A DNA stretch of 64,000 nucleotides, taken from Spongiibacter nanhainus (GTDB lineage Bacteria; Pseudomonadota; Gammaproteobacteria; Pseudomonadales; Spongiibacteraceae). The notes beneath the pieces were generated by a model, which was given only the letters and a program-made list of their open reading frames with translations, did not search any database and had not been told where the DNA came from. The stretch covers positions 310,001 through 374,000 of the forward strand of contig NZ_CP066167.1 in the NCBI RefSeq assembly GCF_016132545.1, in the 5' to 3' direction. Shown piece by piece: positions 8,151-17,301 of the stretch. Numbering within the stretch: the stretch's first letter is position 1; each line of letters begins with the position of its first letter. The position numbers and the translations under genes are program-made.

Positions 8151-9320
8151 ATGAGTCAATTCTCCCTCAATAGTGAGCAGAGACAGCTGTTCGACCATAT
8201 TGATAAGTTCGCGAAGGCCGAGTTATTACCACTGGCTGAGAAGATGGATAACGAGGAGTGGTGGCCCAGTGATATTATGCCTAAGGTCGGTGAACTGGGC
8301 TTTCTCGGCGTAACCGTCCCCGAGCAATATGGTGGCTGCGGGATGACAATGCTTGAGGCGGGGCTGATTCTTCAGGCCTTTGCTCGCTACAACCACGCCT
8401 TTGCACTGGCTTGGGTTGCCCACGACAATCTGTGTGCGAATAACATTTACAACAATGGCAGTGAGTACATACGCGAGAAATATTTGCCCAAGTTGTGCTC
8501 TGGCGAGTGGATAGGCTGCCTGGGCTTGACAGAGCCAGGGGCCGGTTCGGATGCCTTGGGTTCGATGCGTACAAAGGCAGTTCGGGATGGCGATGAGTAT
8601 GTAATCAACGGCTCCAAGATTTACATAACCAATGGCCCGGTCGCCGATGTTTGTCTACTCTACGCTAAAACGGAGGTGGGCAAGGGCTCAAAAGGCATTA
8701 CTGCTTTTGTCGTTGAAACGAATACACCGGGCTTCAAAGTAGCGCAAAAGCTTAACAAAATGGGCTTTCGCGGCAGCCAAACCGCAGAGCTGGTATTTGA
8801 AGACATGCGGGTGCCTGTTAAGAATATTGTTGGTCGCGAGCACGAAGGACACCAGGTGGTCATGAGCGGCCTAGATTTTGAGCGCTCCCTGATTAGCCCC
8901 ATCAATGTGGGGATCGCCGAGCGAGCCTTTGAGTTGGCGGTGGACTATGCCAAAACCCGGGAGCAGTTTGGCAAGCCGATTTCGTCGTTTCAGATGGTGC
9001 AATCCCGGCTTGCGGATATGTATGTCTGGACCGAGACGATGAAGAACTTTTGCTGGACCGTCCTGGCTGAAGTCTCAGAGGTGGATGAGACCCAGGCCGG
9101 GCGTGGGGAAATTCACGCACGCACAGCTGCATCGGTAATGTACTGTGCCAATACCTGCAATCTGGTTCTGGATAATGCTGTTCAAGTCTTTGGCGGCAAC
9201 GGCTATATCTGGGAGTCGGAGATTAACAGGCTGTTCCGCTCGACAAAATTACTTGAAATCGGTGCTGGCACTACGGAAGTCCGCAAAATGATTATAAGCG
9301 GTGAGCTGTTGAAGGCTTAG
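8151..9320 (+). CDS. Acyl-CoA dehydrogenase, isovaleryl/citronellyl-CoA dehydrogenase-like
   Basis: This 389-residue FAD flavoprotein has LGLTEPGAGSDA, the FAD-binding strand region YITNGPVADVC, REQFGKPISSFQ and the C-terminal EIGAGTTEVRK. The usual catalytic Glu of medium-chain enzymes (YEGT) is replaced by Ala in IGAGT, and a Glu stands at residue 244 in GLDFERS. That is the arrangement of isovaleryl-CoA dehydrogenase, where the base sits in that helix. It would form the 2,3-double bond in citronellyl-CoA or a similar branched acyl-CoA, passing electrons to ETF. ATG 8151 follows the carboxyltransferase gene by 22 bases. Confidence 0.88.
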   Translation: MSQFSLNSEQRQLFDHIDKFAKAELLPLAEKMDNEEWWPSDIMPKVGELGFLGVTVPEQYGGCGMTMLEAGLILQAFARYNHAFALAWVAHDNLCANNIYNNGSEYIREKYLPKLCSGEWIGCLGLTEPGAGSDALGSMRTKAVRDGDEYVINGSKIYITNGPVADVCLLYAKTEVGKGSKGITAFVVETNTPGFKVAQKLNKMGFRGSQTAELVFEDMRVPVKNIVGREHEGHQVVMSGLDFERSLISPINVGIAERAFELAVDYAKTREQFGKPISSFQMVQSRLADMYVWTETMKNFCWTVLAEVSEVDETQAGRGEIHARTAASVMYCANTCNLVLDNAVQVFGGNGYIWESEINRLFRSTKLLEIGAGTTEVRKMIISGELLKA

Positions 9321-9335
9321 CCCGGGAGAGGCGAT

Positions 9336-10190
9336 ATGACGATTGAAAGTCAAGAGTTTGGGATGTCGTCTGAGCAGCTGGCGGCACAAAAGACAGTCTT
9401 TGACCCCAGTCTCTTCGAAGGTAAGCGCGTTGTTATATCTGGTGGCGGTAGCGGTATCGGCAAGGCCGCGGCGTGGTTGTTTGCCCGGCTTGGTGCAGAG
9501 GTAACTATAGTCGGACGAAGCGAACAAAAGCTGCAGTCTGTTGTTGAAGAAATACGTAGTCATGGATATTCGATAGTCAGCCATTCCCTGGACATTCGCG
9601 ATGCAAGTGCCGTTGAAAACTTCTTCGACGGACAGGGTAGTCCGATAGATGTGTTGGTTAACAGTGCGGGGGGGCAGTTTCCGCAACAGTCTATTGACTT
9701 TAGTGCCAACGGCTGGAAAGCCGTTATCGATACAAATTTGAATGGCACCTGGTTTATGATGCAGGCGGCTGCGCGTCACTGGCGAGCGCTCGATGCGCCG
9801 GGCAATATTGTTAACATTGTGACCGTCATTAGTCGAGGCATGCCGGGAGTGGCGCACACCTGTGCTGCTAGAGCAGGTGTGATCTACGCATCGAAATCGG
9901 TAGCGGTGGAATGGGCGCCACTTAATATTCGTATTAATTGTATCGCGCCGGGTATCACCAACACCGAGGGGATGAAGGTGTATCCTGATGAGGCGGTCCG
10001 CCACTTCACCGATTCCAATCCCATGCGCCGTTTTGCCTCGTCCTGGGAAATTGCCGAGGCTTGCGCATACTTTGCCAGTGATGCCTCAGGGTTTATTACC
10101 GGTGAGGTGTTAACGCTAGATGGCGGGGGGCAACTGTGGGGTGAGCTGTGGACAGCGGGCAAGCCCGACTACTTCAAAACCTCGTCATGA
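9336..10190 (+). CDS. SDR-family oxidoreductase, trans-2-enoyl-CoA reductase (PECR)-like
   Basis: The 284-residue protein has the Rossmann motif VVISGGGSGIGKAAA, NSAGGQFPQ and NIVTVISRG. Where most SDRs have Y-x-x-x-K, this one reads TCAARAGVIYASKSVAVEW; the pattern A-A-R-A-G-V with L/V-A-x-EW matches peroxisomal enoyl-CoA reductase (PECR) and related acyl-CoA SDRs, in which the classical Tyr/Lys pair is displaced. It probably reduces or oxidises a branched acyl-CoA intermediate. It closes the operon; AtuB and AtuG of Pseudomonas are also SDRs. The TetR gene on the opposite strand ends 20 bases later. Confidence 0.78.
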   Translation: MTIESQEFGMSSEQLAAQKTVFDPSLFEGKRVVISGGGSGIGKAAAWLFARLGAEVTIVGRSEQKLQSVVEEIRSHGYSIVSHSLDIRDASAVENFFDGQGSPIDVLVNSAGGQFPQQSIDFSANGWKAVIDTNLNGTWFMMQAAARHWRALDAPGNIVNIVTVISRGMPGVAHTCAARAGVIYASKSVAVEWAPLNIRINCIAPGITNTEGMKVYPDEAVRHFTDSNPMRRFASSWEIAEACAYFASDASGFITGEVLTLDGGGQLWGELWTAGKPDYFKTSS

Positions 10191-10210
10191 GCTTGATTTG
10201 AGCCGGTGCG

Positions 10211-10891
10211 TTAACCAACTAACTCCCGCAGTTGTAGCACCAGGCGTCGTATTTCCGGATCGGTACCACTATCTGCCCGATAAGCGATGCCGAAGTAAAC
10301 GATATCCGTCAGTTCGTCGGCGATATCATTGACGTCCAGCGATGAGCGGTCAAATATCAGATCCCACAAATAGTGTTCCATTGCGCCAAACAGGACATGC
10401 CGGATCATTCTGCTGGATACGCTGTCAGCAATTTCGCTGGTCTTCTTGCCTTCGTTAACAATGTCTGTGACGACTTGGGTGTAGCGTTTGCTTAGCTCGT
10501 AAATTTGTATGCCGAGTTCACGCTCCGCCTCCCGCGCCTCTTTCAGCATTAGTGAGCATAAGGCAGCGTTTTCAAAAAGCAACTGAGTGTGAGTGTGAAT
10601 AACGAAGCGCAAGCGCTCTCTTACGCCGGTAACGCGTTGTACGCCCTGCTCCATAACTTCAGTGATGCCTGCATAGAATTGCTCTATGACTTTAGCAACT
10701 AGGTTGTTCTTGGACTTGAAGTAATGGAGTACCGTGCCTTCAACAACTCCCACTTCCTTGGCAATGTCGGCAACCGTCCAGGACTCATACCCGCGGGTCT
10801 CAAAGACTTTTCTCGCCGCATTTAGTATCTCGCGTTGTCTTTCTTCGGGCGGGAGGCGTGTGCGCCCCACGGGTTGTGCTGCCTTATTCAC
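10211..10891 (-). CDS. TetR/AcrR-family transcriptional regulator
   Basis: The 226-residue protein has an N-terminal helix-turn-helix (ILNAARKVFETRGYESWTVADIAKEVGVVEGTVLHYFKSK) and a ligand-binding C-terminal domain of low conservation. It starts with GTG at 10891, with GAGAAG about 6 bases upstream. It converges with the carboxylase operon and diverges from the acyl-CoA ligase gene at 11233, sharing a 341-bp intergenic region that holds palindromes. By analogy with AtuR it is likely a repressor relieved by an acyl-CoA, but here its gene is at the far end of the operon. Confidence 0.85.
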   Translation of the reverse strand: MNKAAQPVGRTRLPPEERQREILNAARKVFETRGYESWTVADIAKEVGVVEGTVLHYFKSKNNLVAKVIEQFYAGITEVMEQGVQRVTGVRERLRFVIHTHTQLLFENAALCSLMLKEAREAERELGIQIYELSKRYTQVVTDIVNEGKKTSEIADSVSSRMIRHVLFGAMEHYLWDLIFDRSSLDVNDIADELTDIVYFGIAYRADSGTDPEIRRLVLQLRELVG

Positions 10892-10944
10892 TATATCTTC
10901 TCGATAAAAATGTTAGGCCCAATAGTAGGGGCTTTTATGTTGGG

Positions 10945-10958
10945 CATCAACGTTGATG
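10945..10958. promoter_or_regulatory. 14-bp perfect palindrome between tetR and the acyl-CoA ligase gene
   Basis: CATCAACGTTGATG is self-complementary and lies 54 bp upstream of the TetR start codon. GCCCAA (10917-10922) and TTGGGC (10940-10945) form another inverted pair overlapping its left edge. Its place in the divergent region makes it a candidate operator for the adjacent TetR protein. Confidence 0.45.
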
Positions 10959-11076
10959 TTGACGGCCAAGCGAATGCAGTTAACAAGGGTTTCAGTCGAA
11001 CCAAATCCCGCCTGCTATGCGCTGTTATGATAAAAAAGTCTAACTCAATAGTAGATGTAGGTTGTAGCGTTTACAC

Positions 11077-11094
11077 TAAAAGGCGTTACTTTTA
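11077..11094. promoter_or_regulatory. 18-bp inverted repeat upstream of the acyl-CoA ligase gene
   Basis: TAAAAG and CTTTTA are perfect arms around GCGTTA, about 140 bp before the ligase ATG. It is A/T-rich and could be a regulator site or chance. It is the second dyad of the tetR-ligase intergenic region. Confidence 0.3.
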
Positions 11095-11232
11095 ACATAT
11101 ATTTATGCGTATTGTGCTCTATTTGAGGACGGTGTTTATATTGAGCGTTATGCAATATGAGTTTATTCTGAAGCGACTAATGGTGTCGGCGTTGACCGGA
11201 CTTACAATAATTACATAACAACGAGGTGATCT

Positions 11233-12792
11233 ATGCGTTGTACTCAGCCAATCAGGCGCTCGGCGCAGCTATGCCCTCAAAAAACAGCCACCATATGCGG
11301 AGATAGGGTCAGGACTTTTACAGAATCGAAGGACCGTATTTCTCGCCTGGCGGGGGCCCTTCAGGCATCGGGCATTAAAGAAGAGGACCGGGTGGCGATT
11401 CTGTCCCTCAACTCGGATCGCTATTATGAAAGCTATTTTGCCATCCCTTGGTCTGGTGCGGTGGTAGTGCCTTTAAATATCCGCTGGACTGTACAGGAGC
11501 ATATTTACGCACTTAATGATTCGGCAGCGACGATGTTATTGGTCGATGATGCCTTCTACGGCATTGTTGATGACATAGTCAGCGGTATCGATGCTGATAT
11601 AAGAATCATTTATATGGGAGATGGCGATACGCCTGAAGGGGCTTTCGGCTTTGAGGATCTAATCACTGAGGCGCGGCCTGTTGGCGATGCAGGACGAAGA
11701 AAGGACGATCTTTTTGGTATCTTCTACACAGGGGGTACCACCGGCTTTCCAAAAGGGGTGATGATCTCCCACTCCAACTATTACAGCAGCTCGATGGCGC
11801 TCATGGCAGAGATGAATATCTGCCAGGGAGAAGTTCGCTATCTGCATGTGGCACCGATGTTTCACATGGCGGATGCTGCGATCAGCATGGCTAATACCAT
11901 CTCTGGAAACCCCCATGTTTTCATCCCCGCCTTTAATCCGGCTCAGATAGTAGAAAAAATACAGGCGCATTCGGTTACGGATGTTCTTCTTGTGCCGACG
12001 ATGATTGCGATGCTCCTTGAAGATGGTTGCCTGGAGCGAGCCAAAATCGAGTCTCTTAAAAAAGTCATCTACGGCGCGTCGCCAATGACCGAGGGAACAT
12101 TGACAGCAGCGTTGCGGGTACTGCCGGGTGTGCAGTTCTATCAAGCCTACGGGCAGACTGAATTGGCCCCTGTCGCGACGGTCTTGCGTCCTGAGTACCA
12201 CGTGTTGGAAGGGGAGCGAGCTGGAAAGATTCGCTCGGCAGGTCAAGCCAGCCTGATTTTGGAGCTAAAGATTGTAGATGCCGATGGCAATGAGTGCGAA
12301 GCCAACGACATTGGTGAGGTTTTGGTTAGCGGTCCCAACGCCATGTTGGGTTACTGGAACAACCCGGAGCAAACGCAACAGACCTTAAAAGACGGATGGG
12401 TCCACACCGGCGACGCGGGATACCTGGACAAGGATGGCTTTCTGTTCCTGGTGGATCGCGTCAAGGACATGATTGTAACCGGCGGTGAGAATGTGTACTC
12501 GGCGGAGGTAGAGAATGTGGTGTCCCAGCATCCAGCTGTTTTGCAGGTGGCTGTTATCGGCATTCCGAATGCGCAGTGGGGAGAAGCGGTGCACGCTGTG
12601 ATCCGATTAAAGGCCGATGCCCAGTTTGATGAAGAGGAGTTCTACCGTTTCTGTCGGGCGGGTTTGGCGTCGTATAAATGCCCTCGCAGTATAGACATTA
12701 TCGATGGCCCTCTGCCTACTACCAGCGTCGGTAAGATCTCCAAAAAAGACCTGCGTCAACCTTATTGGGAAGGGGTCGGTCGGAATGTGTGA
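11233..12792 (+). CDS. AMP-forming acyl-CoA synthetase (fatty acid/isoprenoid acid CoA ligase)
   Basis: The 519-residue protein belongs to the ANL superfamily. It has the phosphate loop YTGGTTGFPKGVMISH, the A5 motif YQAYGQTELAP, the A7 HTGDAGYLDKDGF, the hinge LVDRVKDMIVTGGENVY and a C-terminal Lys in GKISKKDLR. It would activate a carboxylic acid to its CoA thioester with ATP, feeding the acyl-CoA genes on the other side of tetR (the job of AtuH in Pseudomonas). RBS: ACGAGGTG precedes ATG 11233. SDR and TonB receptor genes follow on the same strand at short distances. Confidence 0.88.
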   Translation: MRCTQPIRRSAQLCPQKTATICGDRVRTFTESKDRISRLAGALQASGIKEEDRVAILSLNSDRYYESYFAIPWSGAVVVPLNIRWTVQEHIYALNDSAATMLLVDDAFYGIVDDIVSGIDADIRIIYMGDGDTPEGAFGFEDLITEARPVGDAGRRKDDLFGIFYTGGTTGFPKGVMISHSNYYSSSMALMAEMNICQGEVRYLHVAPMFHMADAAISMANTISGNPHVFIPAFNPAQIVEKIQAHSVTDVLLVPTMIAMLLEDGCLERAKIESLKKVIYGASPMTEGTLTAALRVLPGVQFYQAYGQTELAPVATVLRPEYHVLEGERAGKIRSAGQASLILELKIVDADGNECEANDIGEVLVSGPNAMLGYWNNPEQTQQTLKDGWVHTGDAGYLDKDGFLFLVDRVKDMIVTGGENVYSAEVENVVSQHPAVLQVAVIGIPNAQWGEAVHAVIRLKADAQFDEEEFYRFCRAGLASYKCPRSIDIIDGPLPTTSVGKISKKDLRQPYWEGVGRNV

Positions 12793-12829
12793 TTCATTTC
12801 GTAGCACTGCGTGGAGTGCTGAGTAAGCG

Positions 12830-13534
12830 ATGCAAAGGTGCCTGGTTATCACTGGTGGTAGTAAAGGAATCGGACTGGCGACCACCATGTTTTTTAAGCA
12901 GAGGGGCTACGAGGTCATTAACTTGTCTAGGAGTGCTGCGCCCTGTAGCGGAGTTGTCAACCTAGAGGTCGATTTCGCATACCCGGGATGGGAAGAGGAG
13001 ATTGAGCCCCAGTTGGTGGAGCTAATGACTGCCAAGGATGAGATTGTATTGGTCCACAATGCGGCTTTTTTATCTAAAGGTGGGGTTGGCGATTTGGACC
13101 CTTGCTCGCTGAGAGCCTCGTTCGAGGTCAATGTTGTTGCTCCATCTATCCTCAACAGGATGCTTCTGCCTTTTATGAAAGAGCACTCCTCAATCATTTA
13201 TATCGGCTCGACGCTCAGTGAGAAAGCGGTTGCCAATACTGCTGCCTACGTTGCAAGCAAACACGCCGTGGTGGGGTTGATGAGGAGTACCTGCCAGGAT
13301 CTGGTTGGTACGGCTATCCATACCTGTTGCGTCTGTCCAGGCTTTACCGATACCGATATGTTAACCAGCCACGTCGGCGGCAGCGAGGCTGTGGAGTCTT
13401 TGGTGAATCGCACTGTGACCCAAAAAAGGCTTATCCGTCCGGAAGAAATGGCGGACATGATTTACCTGTGCTCGCAAAATGTGCTGATCAATGGCTCGGT
13501 GATACACGCTAACTTAGGTCAGGTGGAGCACTAG
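12830..13534 (+). CDS. SDR-family oxidoreductase
   Basis: This 234-residue classical SDR has the cofactor motif VITGGSKGIGLATT, VHNAAF, IIYIGSTLS and the catalytic YVASK (Y-x-x-x-K). The Arg in NLSRS after the second strand would favour NADP. It follows the ligase gene by 37 bases and precedes the TonB receptor by 45, so it is probably in the same operon. A role in oxidising an alcohol or aldehyde to the acid used by the ligase is a reasonable inference; the substrate is unknown. Confidence 0.8.
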   Translation: MQRCLVITGGSKGIGLATTMFFKQRGYEVINLSRSAAPCSGVVNLEVDFAYPGWEEEIEPQLVELMTAKDEIVLVHNAAFLSKGGVGDLDPCSLRASFEVNVVAPSILNRMLLPFMKEHSSIIYIGSTLSEKAVANTAAYVASKHAVVGLMRSTCQDLVGTAIHTCCVCPGFTDTDMLTSHVGGSEAVESLVNRTVTQKRLIRPEEMADMIYLCSQNVLINGSVIHANLGQVEH

Positions 13535-13579
13535 TCCAATAAATATACACAGGCAGCACCATTTATTCGAGTATAAAAA

Positions 13580-15997
13580 ATGATCATTAGAATAATAAAT
13601 CTATATGACCGATTGGCGGAGTGCGTTTGTAGGGCCCCCTTTAAAAATAGAATAATTCTGCTTTTCTGTGCTGCTCTCTCGATGCAGGTCCACAGTGCGC
13701 GAATGTTAGAGGAGGTGGTGGTCACGGCGCAGAAGCGGGCGCAGACACTGCAGGAAGTGCCTATGTCGGTGTCTGCCTTGGCTGGAGATATGGCGGCGGA
13801 GGCGGCGATCGTCGATGCCCAGGATTTGGTCCAGTATACCCCTAACGTGAAGTTTACCGCGTCTAATCCCCAGTACAGCTCCACGATGATTCGTGGTTTT
13901 GGGTCACCGCCCTTGGCGAGAAATATAGAGCCCTCGGTTGGCTTGGTCATCGATGGGGTGAGTTATGGACGCAGTACATTCACAAATGACGGCGTCTTTG
14001 ATTTGCAGCGTCTGGAGGTTCTGCGTGGTCCTCAGGGAACCCTGTTCGGGAAAAATACTATCGCGGGCGTGTTGAACTTTACTACCGTTCCTCCCTCCTT
14101 CGATTTTGGTGGATACATCAATGTGGCGGAGGAAAGGTTGGATGGTAAGCGCTATGAGGCGGCGGTCAGCTTTCCGCTTGTCGAAGACAAACTCGCTGCT
14201 CGAATCAGCTGGCGCATGCGGGAAAAGTACCTAGGGCTCTATAACACGGCACGTAATAATGAAAAGGAGGAGTATGAGGACGAGTCGGTGCGTTTGCGTC
14301 TCGATTACTTTCCTACGGAGCTATTGGAGCTGAACCTGATTGCCTTTACTACTCACTATGAAGGCGTCGGAAACGGCTTTCAGCACTCTTACTTAACCGA
14401 AACGGCAAAACAAACCTTTCGCCAATCAGACCCGCGGGTAGAAGATGATGAGTTTAACGAAACTCGCTCTGCCAACGCACCGACCTTCGCCAGCCGGGAC
14501 AGTGATTCTGTGGCCCTAAAGATGAACCTGGATACGGGGGACTTCCTGTTTTTTAGGAATGGCAGCATCGATGCGCTGGCGAGCTGGGCCCGAGTTGACA
14601 CACCATTTCTGCTGGATACCGATTTTAGCCCGGTTAACAGTGGCTTCTTTCGCACCGATGGCCCCGATCGCTACAAACAACAACAGTTAGAGCTGCGCTA
14701 CAGTGCAGACAGTGAGCCGCTATTTGGCTGGGGCACGGCGATGGACTGGACCTTGGGTCTATTTGCGGGACGGGCCGAGTCAAAAGTGAGCCAGTCAAAC
14801 TTTTTGGTTTTGGATGGCTTTATCGCTCTGGCTCCGTTGATCGCGGAAGGACGTGGTGTACCTGTCCCTGCGTTTCTTGGCCCCCTGTTTTCTTTGCTTG
14901 GCGAAATCGGCATCACTCCTGGCGACGGAGAGGACTTTGTTATAGAGACCTTTGTCAATGTGAAATCAGAGACCTATGCGGTTTTTGGCCAAGCGGATTG
15001 GCAGCTCTCTGATTCTGTGACCGCATCACTAGGGTTGCGTCTTGGTAGGGAGACCATAGATGGGGAGCAGTCCAACTACTCCGACTCCATTGTTCCCAGC
15101 ATTACTAACGGCTCGGAGAATTACTATGAGAAGGGAAGCATAACAGAGGACGAGTTTTCACCAAAAGTCGCTATAAGTTGGTCACCCATTGACGAGCTCA
15201 CTGTATTTGGCAACGTGAGCAAGGGCTATAAAAGCGGGGGCTTTTCTGGGCCAGTTATTCATACCCGAAGCCTGCGCTACGAGCCTGAAGAAGCGCTCTC
15301 TGCTGAAGTCGGTGTAAAGACCCGACTATTCGATCAGTCGTTGGAATTAAATGCGACCGCATACACGATGCAGTTTAACGATCTGCAGTTGAACATCTTT
15401 GACGGCACGGCGATTTACACCACCAATGTCGATGAAGCTGAATCCTGGGGTGTGGAGGTGGATTTTCACTGGTTGCCCCCGTTGCCTTGGTTGACGCTGC
15501 AGGGGAGTCTCGGCTTTAACGAGACCAGATACGGTGATTTTCCTTGTGGACCCACAACTTGGGATGACGACGATGCGCTACCCGAATGTGGTCAAAACGC
15601 CGCTCCGTCCCAGGATTTAAGTGGGAAGGAGCTGCCTTATAACCCAGAGATGTCGGCCAGTCTGATGCCTACGATCCGTTTTCCTGTTGTTCCCGCTTGG
15701 GGGATAGGTGGAATGTTTGCATTGGATGTTATCCATCAAGGTGAGCATTTCCTGGACTATGATCTTGACGAAAAAACGAAGCAAGAGGCGACCACTAAGA
15801 TCAACGCGCGATTAGCCTTGGGTCCCGAGGATAAGCGTTGGGCGGTGATTTTTAATGCAAAGAACTTGACGGAAGAGCAAGAAAGATTGCTGGTGTTAGA
15901 TGCCATTCTCCAGGGCGGAAACTATGTGGCGATTACGCGCCCTGATGAAGTGCAATATTCGGTGGATTTTCGTTATAACTTTGGGCATCTAGATTGA
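13580..15997 (+). CDS. TonB-dependent outer membrane receptor
   Basis: The 805-residue protein has a hydrophobic export segment (NRIILLFCAALSMQVHSA), a TonB-box-like stretch EEVVVTAQKR, a plug domain (VPMSVSALAGD, MIRGFGSPP, LQRLEVLRGPQGTLFGKNTIAGVLNF) and a 22-strand-type barrel. This is the large group common in marine Proteobacteria that degrade hydrophobic compounds. It lies directly behind the ligase and SDR genes and before a LuxR-type regulator, so uptake of the isoprenoid or another poorly soluble substrate is likely. The last residues (RYNFGHLD) do not end in an aromatic residue but keep Phe four from the end. Confidence 0.88.
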   Translation: MIIRIINLYDRLAECVCRAPFKNRIILLFCAALSMQVHSARMLEEVVVTAQKRAQTLQEVPMSVSALAGDMAAEAAIVDAQDLVQYTPNVKFTASNPQYSSTMIRGFGSPPLARNIEPSVGLVIDGVSYGRSTFTNDGVFDLQRLEVLRGPQGTLFGKNTIAGVLNFTTVPPSFDFGGYINVAEERLDGKRYEAAVSFPLVEDKLAARISWRMREKYLGLYNTARNNEKEEYEDESVRLRLDYFPTELLELNLIAFTTHYEGVGNGFQHSYLTETAKQTFRQSDPRVEDDEFNETRSANAPTFASRDSDSVALKMNLDTGDFLFFRNGSIDALASWARVDTPFLLDTDFSPVNSGFFRTDGPDRYKQQQLELRYSADSEPLFGWGTAMDWTLGLFAGRAESKVSQSNFLVLDGFIALAPLIAEGRGVPVPAFLGPLFSLLGEIGITPGDGEDFVIETFVNVKSETYAVFGQADWQLSDSVTASLGLRLGRETIDGEQSNYSDSIVPSITNGSENYYEKGSITEDEFSPKVAISWSPIDELTVFGNVSKGYKSGGFSGPVIHTRSLRYEPEEALSAEVGVKTRLFDQSLELNATAYTMQFNDLQLNIFDGTAIYTTNVDEAESWGVEVDFHWLPPLPWLTLQGSLGFNETRYGDFPCGPTTWDDDDALPECGQNAAPSQDLSGKELPYNPEMSASLMPTIRFPVVPAWGIGGMFALDVIHQGEHFLDYDLDEKTKQEATTKINARLALGPEDKRWAVIFNAKNLTEEQERLLVLDAILQGGNYVAITRPDEVQYSVDFRYNFGHLD

Positions 15998-16131
15998 GTC
16001 GATGGGCGTGATAAAGAGACTCGTTTTTCGCGTTTGCTTGTGTATTCATCGCAACAGAGTTTCTGTTTTAGCCCAAATCAATAGGGCAGTTGTGAAGTAT
16101 GATCTAGTGTTGTGGTCGGGCTGCAAGTCGG

Positions 16132-17301
16132 GTGCAAAGTAAAGATATGGCTGAATTGCAAAAAACAACAAACGTGTCTCGGGCAGAAGGCGTTTTCGAC
16201 AGCTGCAATGCAACAATTGCAACAATGTACGAAGGGCTGTTGGGCCCCAGTCCAGTAAACCAATTACTGCGTACGCTGTTAGCGGAGTTTCGCGCTGAGA
16301 GCGTGTGTTTGCTTGTGTCTTCCAAACTCCTTGACCGGAATAATAAGTTATTCAGGATTGAGTCGGCTGATGCCAATTCGCTTGAAGACAGTTCTTATAG
16401 AGATGGATCAACTAAATGTTTTTCTGGTGGTGACGTCGTAGATCTACGCGATACGCGGATGGCTAATACTGCCTCCCTTGAATACGACGAGCAGTGGGTC
16501 AGTGCTAACTATCGACCACGTGGCCCTGGAGCGTCGAGCAGTTTTTTAGTCGATTCTCGGGTCGATTTTCGGTCTGAGTTGTGGTTTTTTAGGCGACAGG
16601 AACTTAGTGGCAATGAATTCGCGCGGCTAGAGTGCTATCGCCCCCACCTGGCCCAATTTTTAGAGTTGGGGAAGAAGGTAGATACACTGCGAGTCGAGCG
16701 GGATGTGTATTCTTGTGTTGCAGACAACATGCTGCTGTCGTCCTTCTTCTTAAACGCTCGCGGAGAGGTGGTTGCATTAAATCGCAATGCTCAGGATCTG
16801 GTTCAGCGCGAACGAGAAGTGGATTTGTCTGATGGCAACATACGATTGTCGGACCATGTTGCCGACGCAAAATTAAACTCGATCATTGGCAGAGCGGTGG
16901 CGGGATCAGGACCTGGGGCAGAGAAAGTGCCCTCTGTTCAAGTGCTGAGGGTGGCTAGGGAAAAAGACTACTCGGATTTACAGTTCGTCGTGAAGTCCCT
17001 CAGGACATCCTCTCCCGGACTGGGAAATGGCTACGCCGCTGTGGTGTTCGCGTGCGATACAGAGCTGTGTGCAACGGCGCCTATACGGGCATTGTGTGAG
17101 CTATTTGGTTTTACCAAAGCTGAGGCAAGGGTAGCGATGTTGTTGACTGATGGGCTGGATATTGACGAGATAAAGTGCCTACTTGATATCGAGAGGAACA
17201 CTGTCCGGTCTCATATTCGGTCAATATTTAGCAAAACAGGTGTTAACCGCCAGGCGCTTGTTGTGCGGCTGGTGTTAAAAAGCGTCGCTCAGTTTGCTTA
17301 A
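16132..17301 (+). CDS. LuxR-family (C-terminal HTH) transcriptional regulator
   Basis: The product is 389 residues. The last 65 form a LuxR/NarL helix-turn-helix (LFGFTKAEARVAMLLTDGL, then IKCLLDIERNTVRSHIRSIFSKTGVNRQALVV). The first 320 residues have no motif I recognise and may hold a PAS- or GAF-like sensor. Start is either GTG 16132 or ATG 16147; neither has a strong ribosome site. It follows the TonB receptor by 134 bp on the same strand and probably controls that uptake operon. A small inverted repeat (GCACC/GGTGC, 17303-17322) follows the stop codon. Confidence 0.8.
   Translation: MQSKDMAELQKTTNVSRAEGVFDSCNATIATMYEGLLGPSPVNQLLRTLLAEFRAESVCLLVSSKLLDRNNKLFRIESADANSLEDSSYRDGSTKCFSGGDVVDLRDTRMANTASLEYDEQWVSANYRPRGPGASSSFLVDSRVDFRSELWFFRRQELSGNEFARLECYRPHLAQFLELGKKVDTLRVERDVYSCVADNMLLSSFFLNARGEVVALNRNAQDLVQREREVDLSDGNIRLSDHVADAKLNSIIGRAVAGSGPGAEKVPSVQVLRVAREKDYSDLQFVVKSLRTSSPGLGNGYAAVVFACDTELCATAPIRALCELFGFTKAEARVAMLLTDGLDIDEIKCLLDIERNTVRSHIRSIFSKTGVNRQALVVRLVLKSVAQFA

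Noticed and set aside
9249-10004. 251-codon open frame on the minus strand
   Set aside because: It lies fully opposite the SDR gene and the dehydrogenase end, whose protein motifs are clear; its translation has no recognisable domain.
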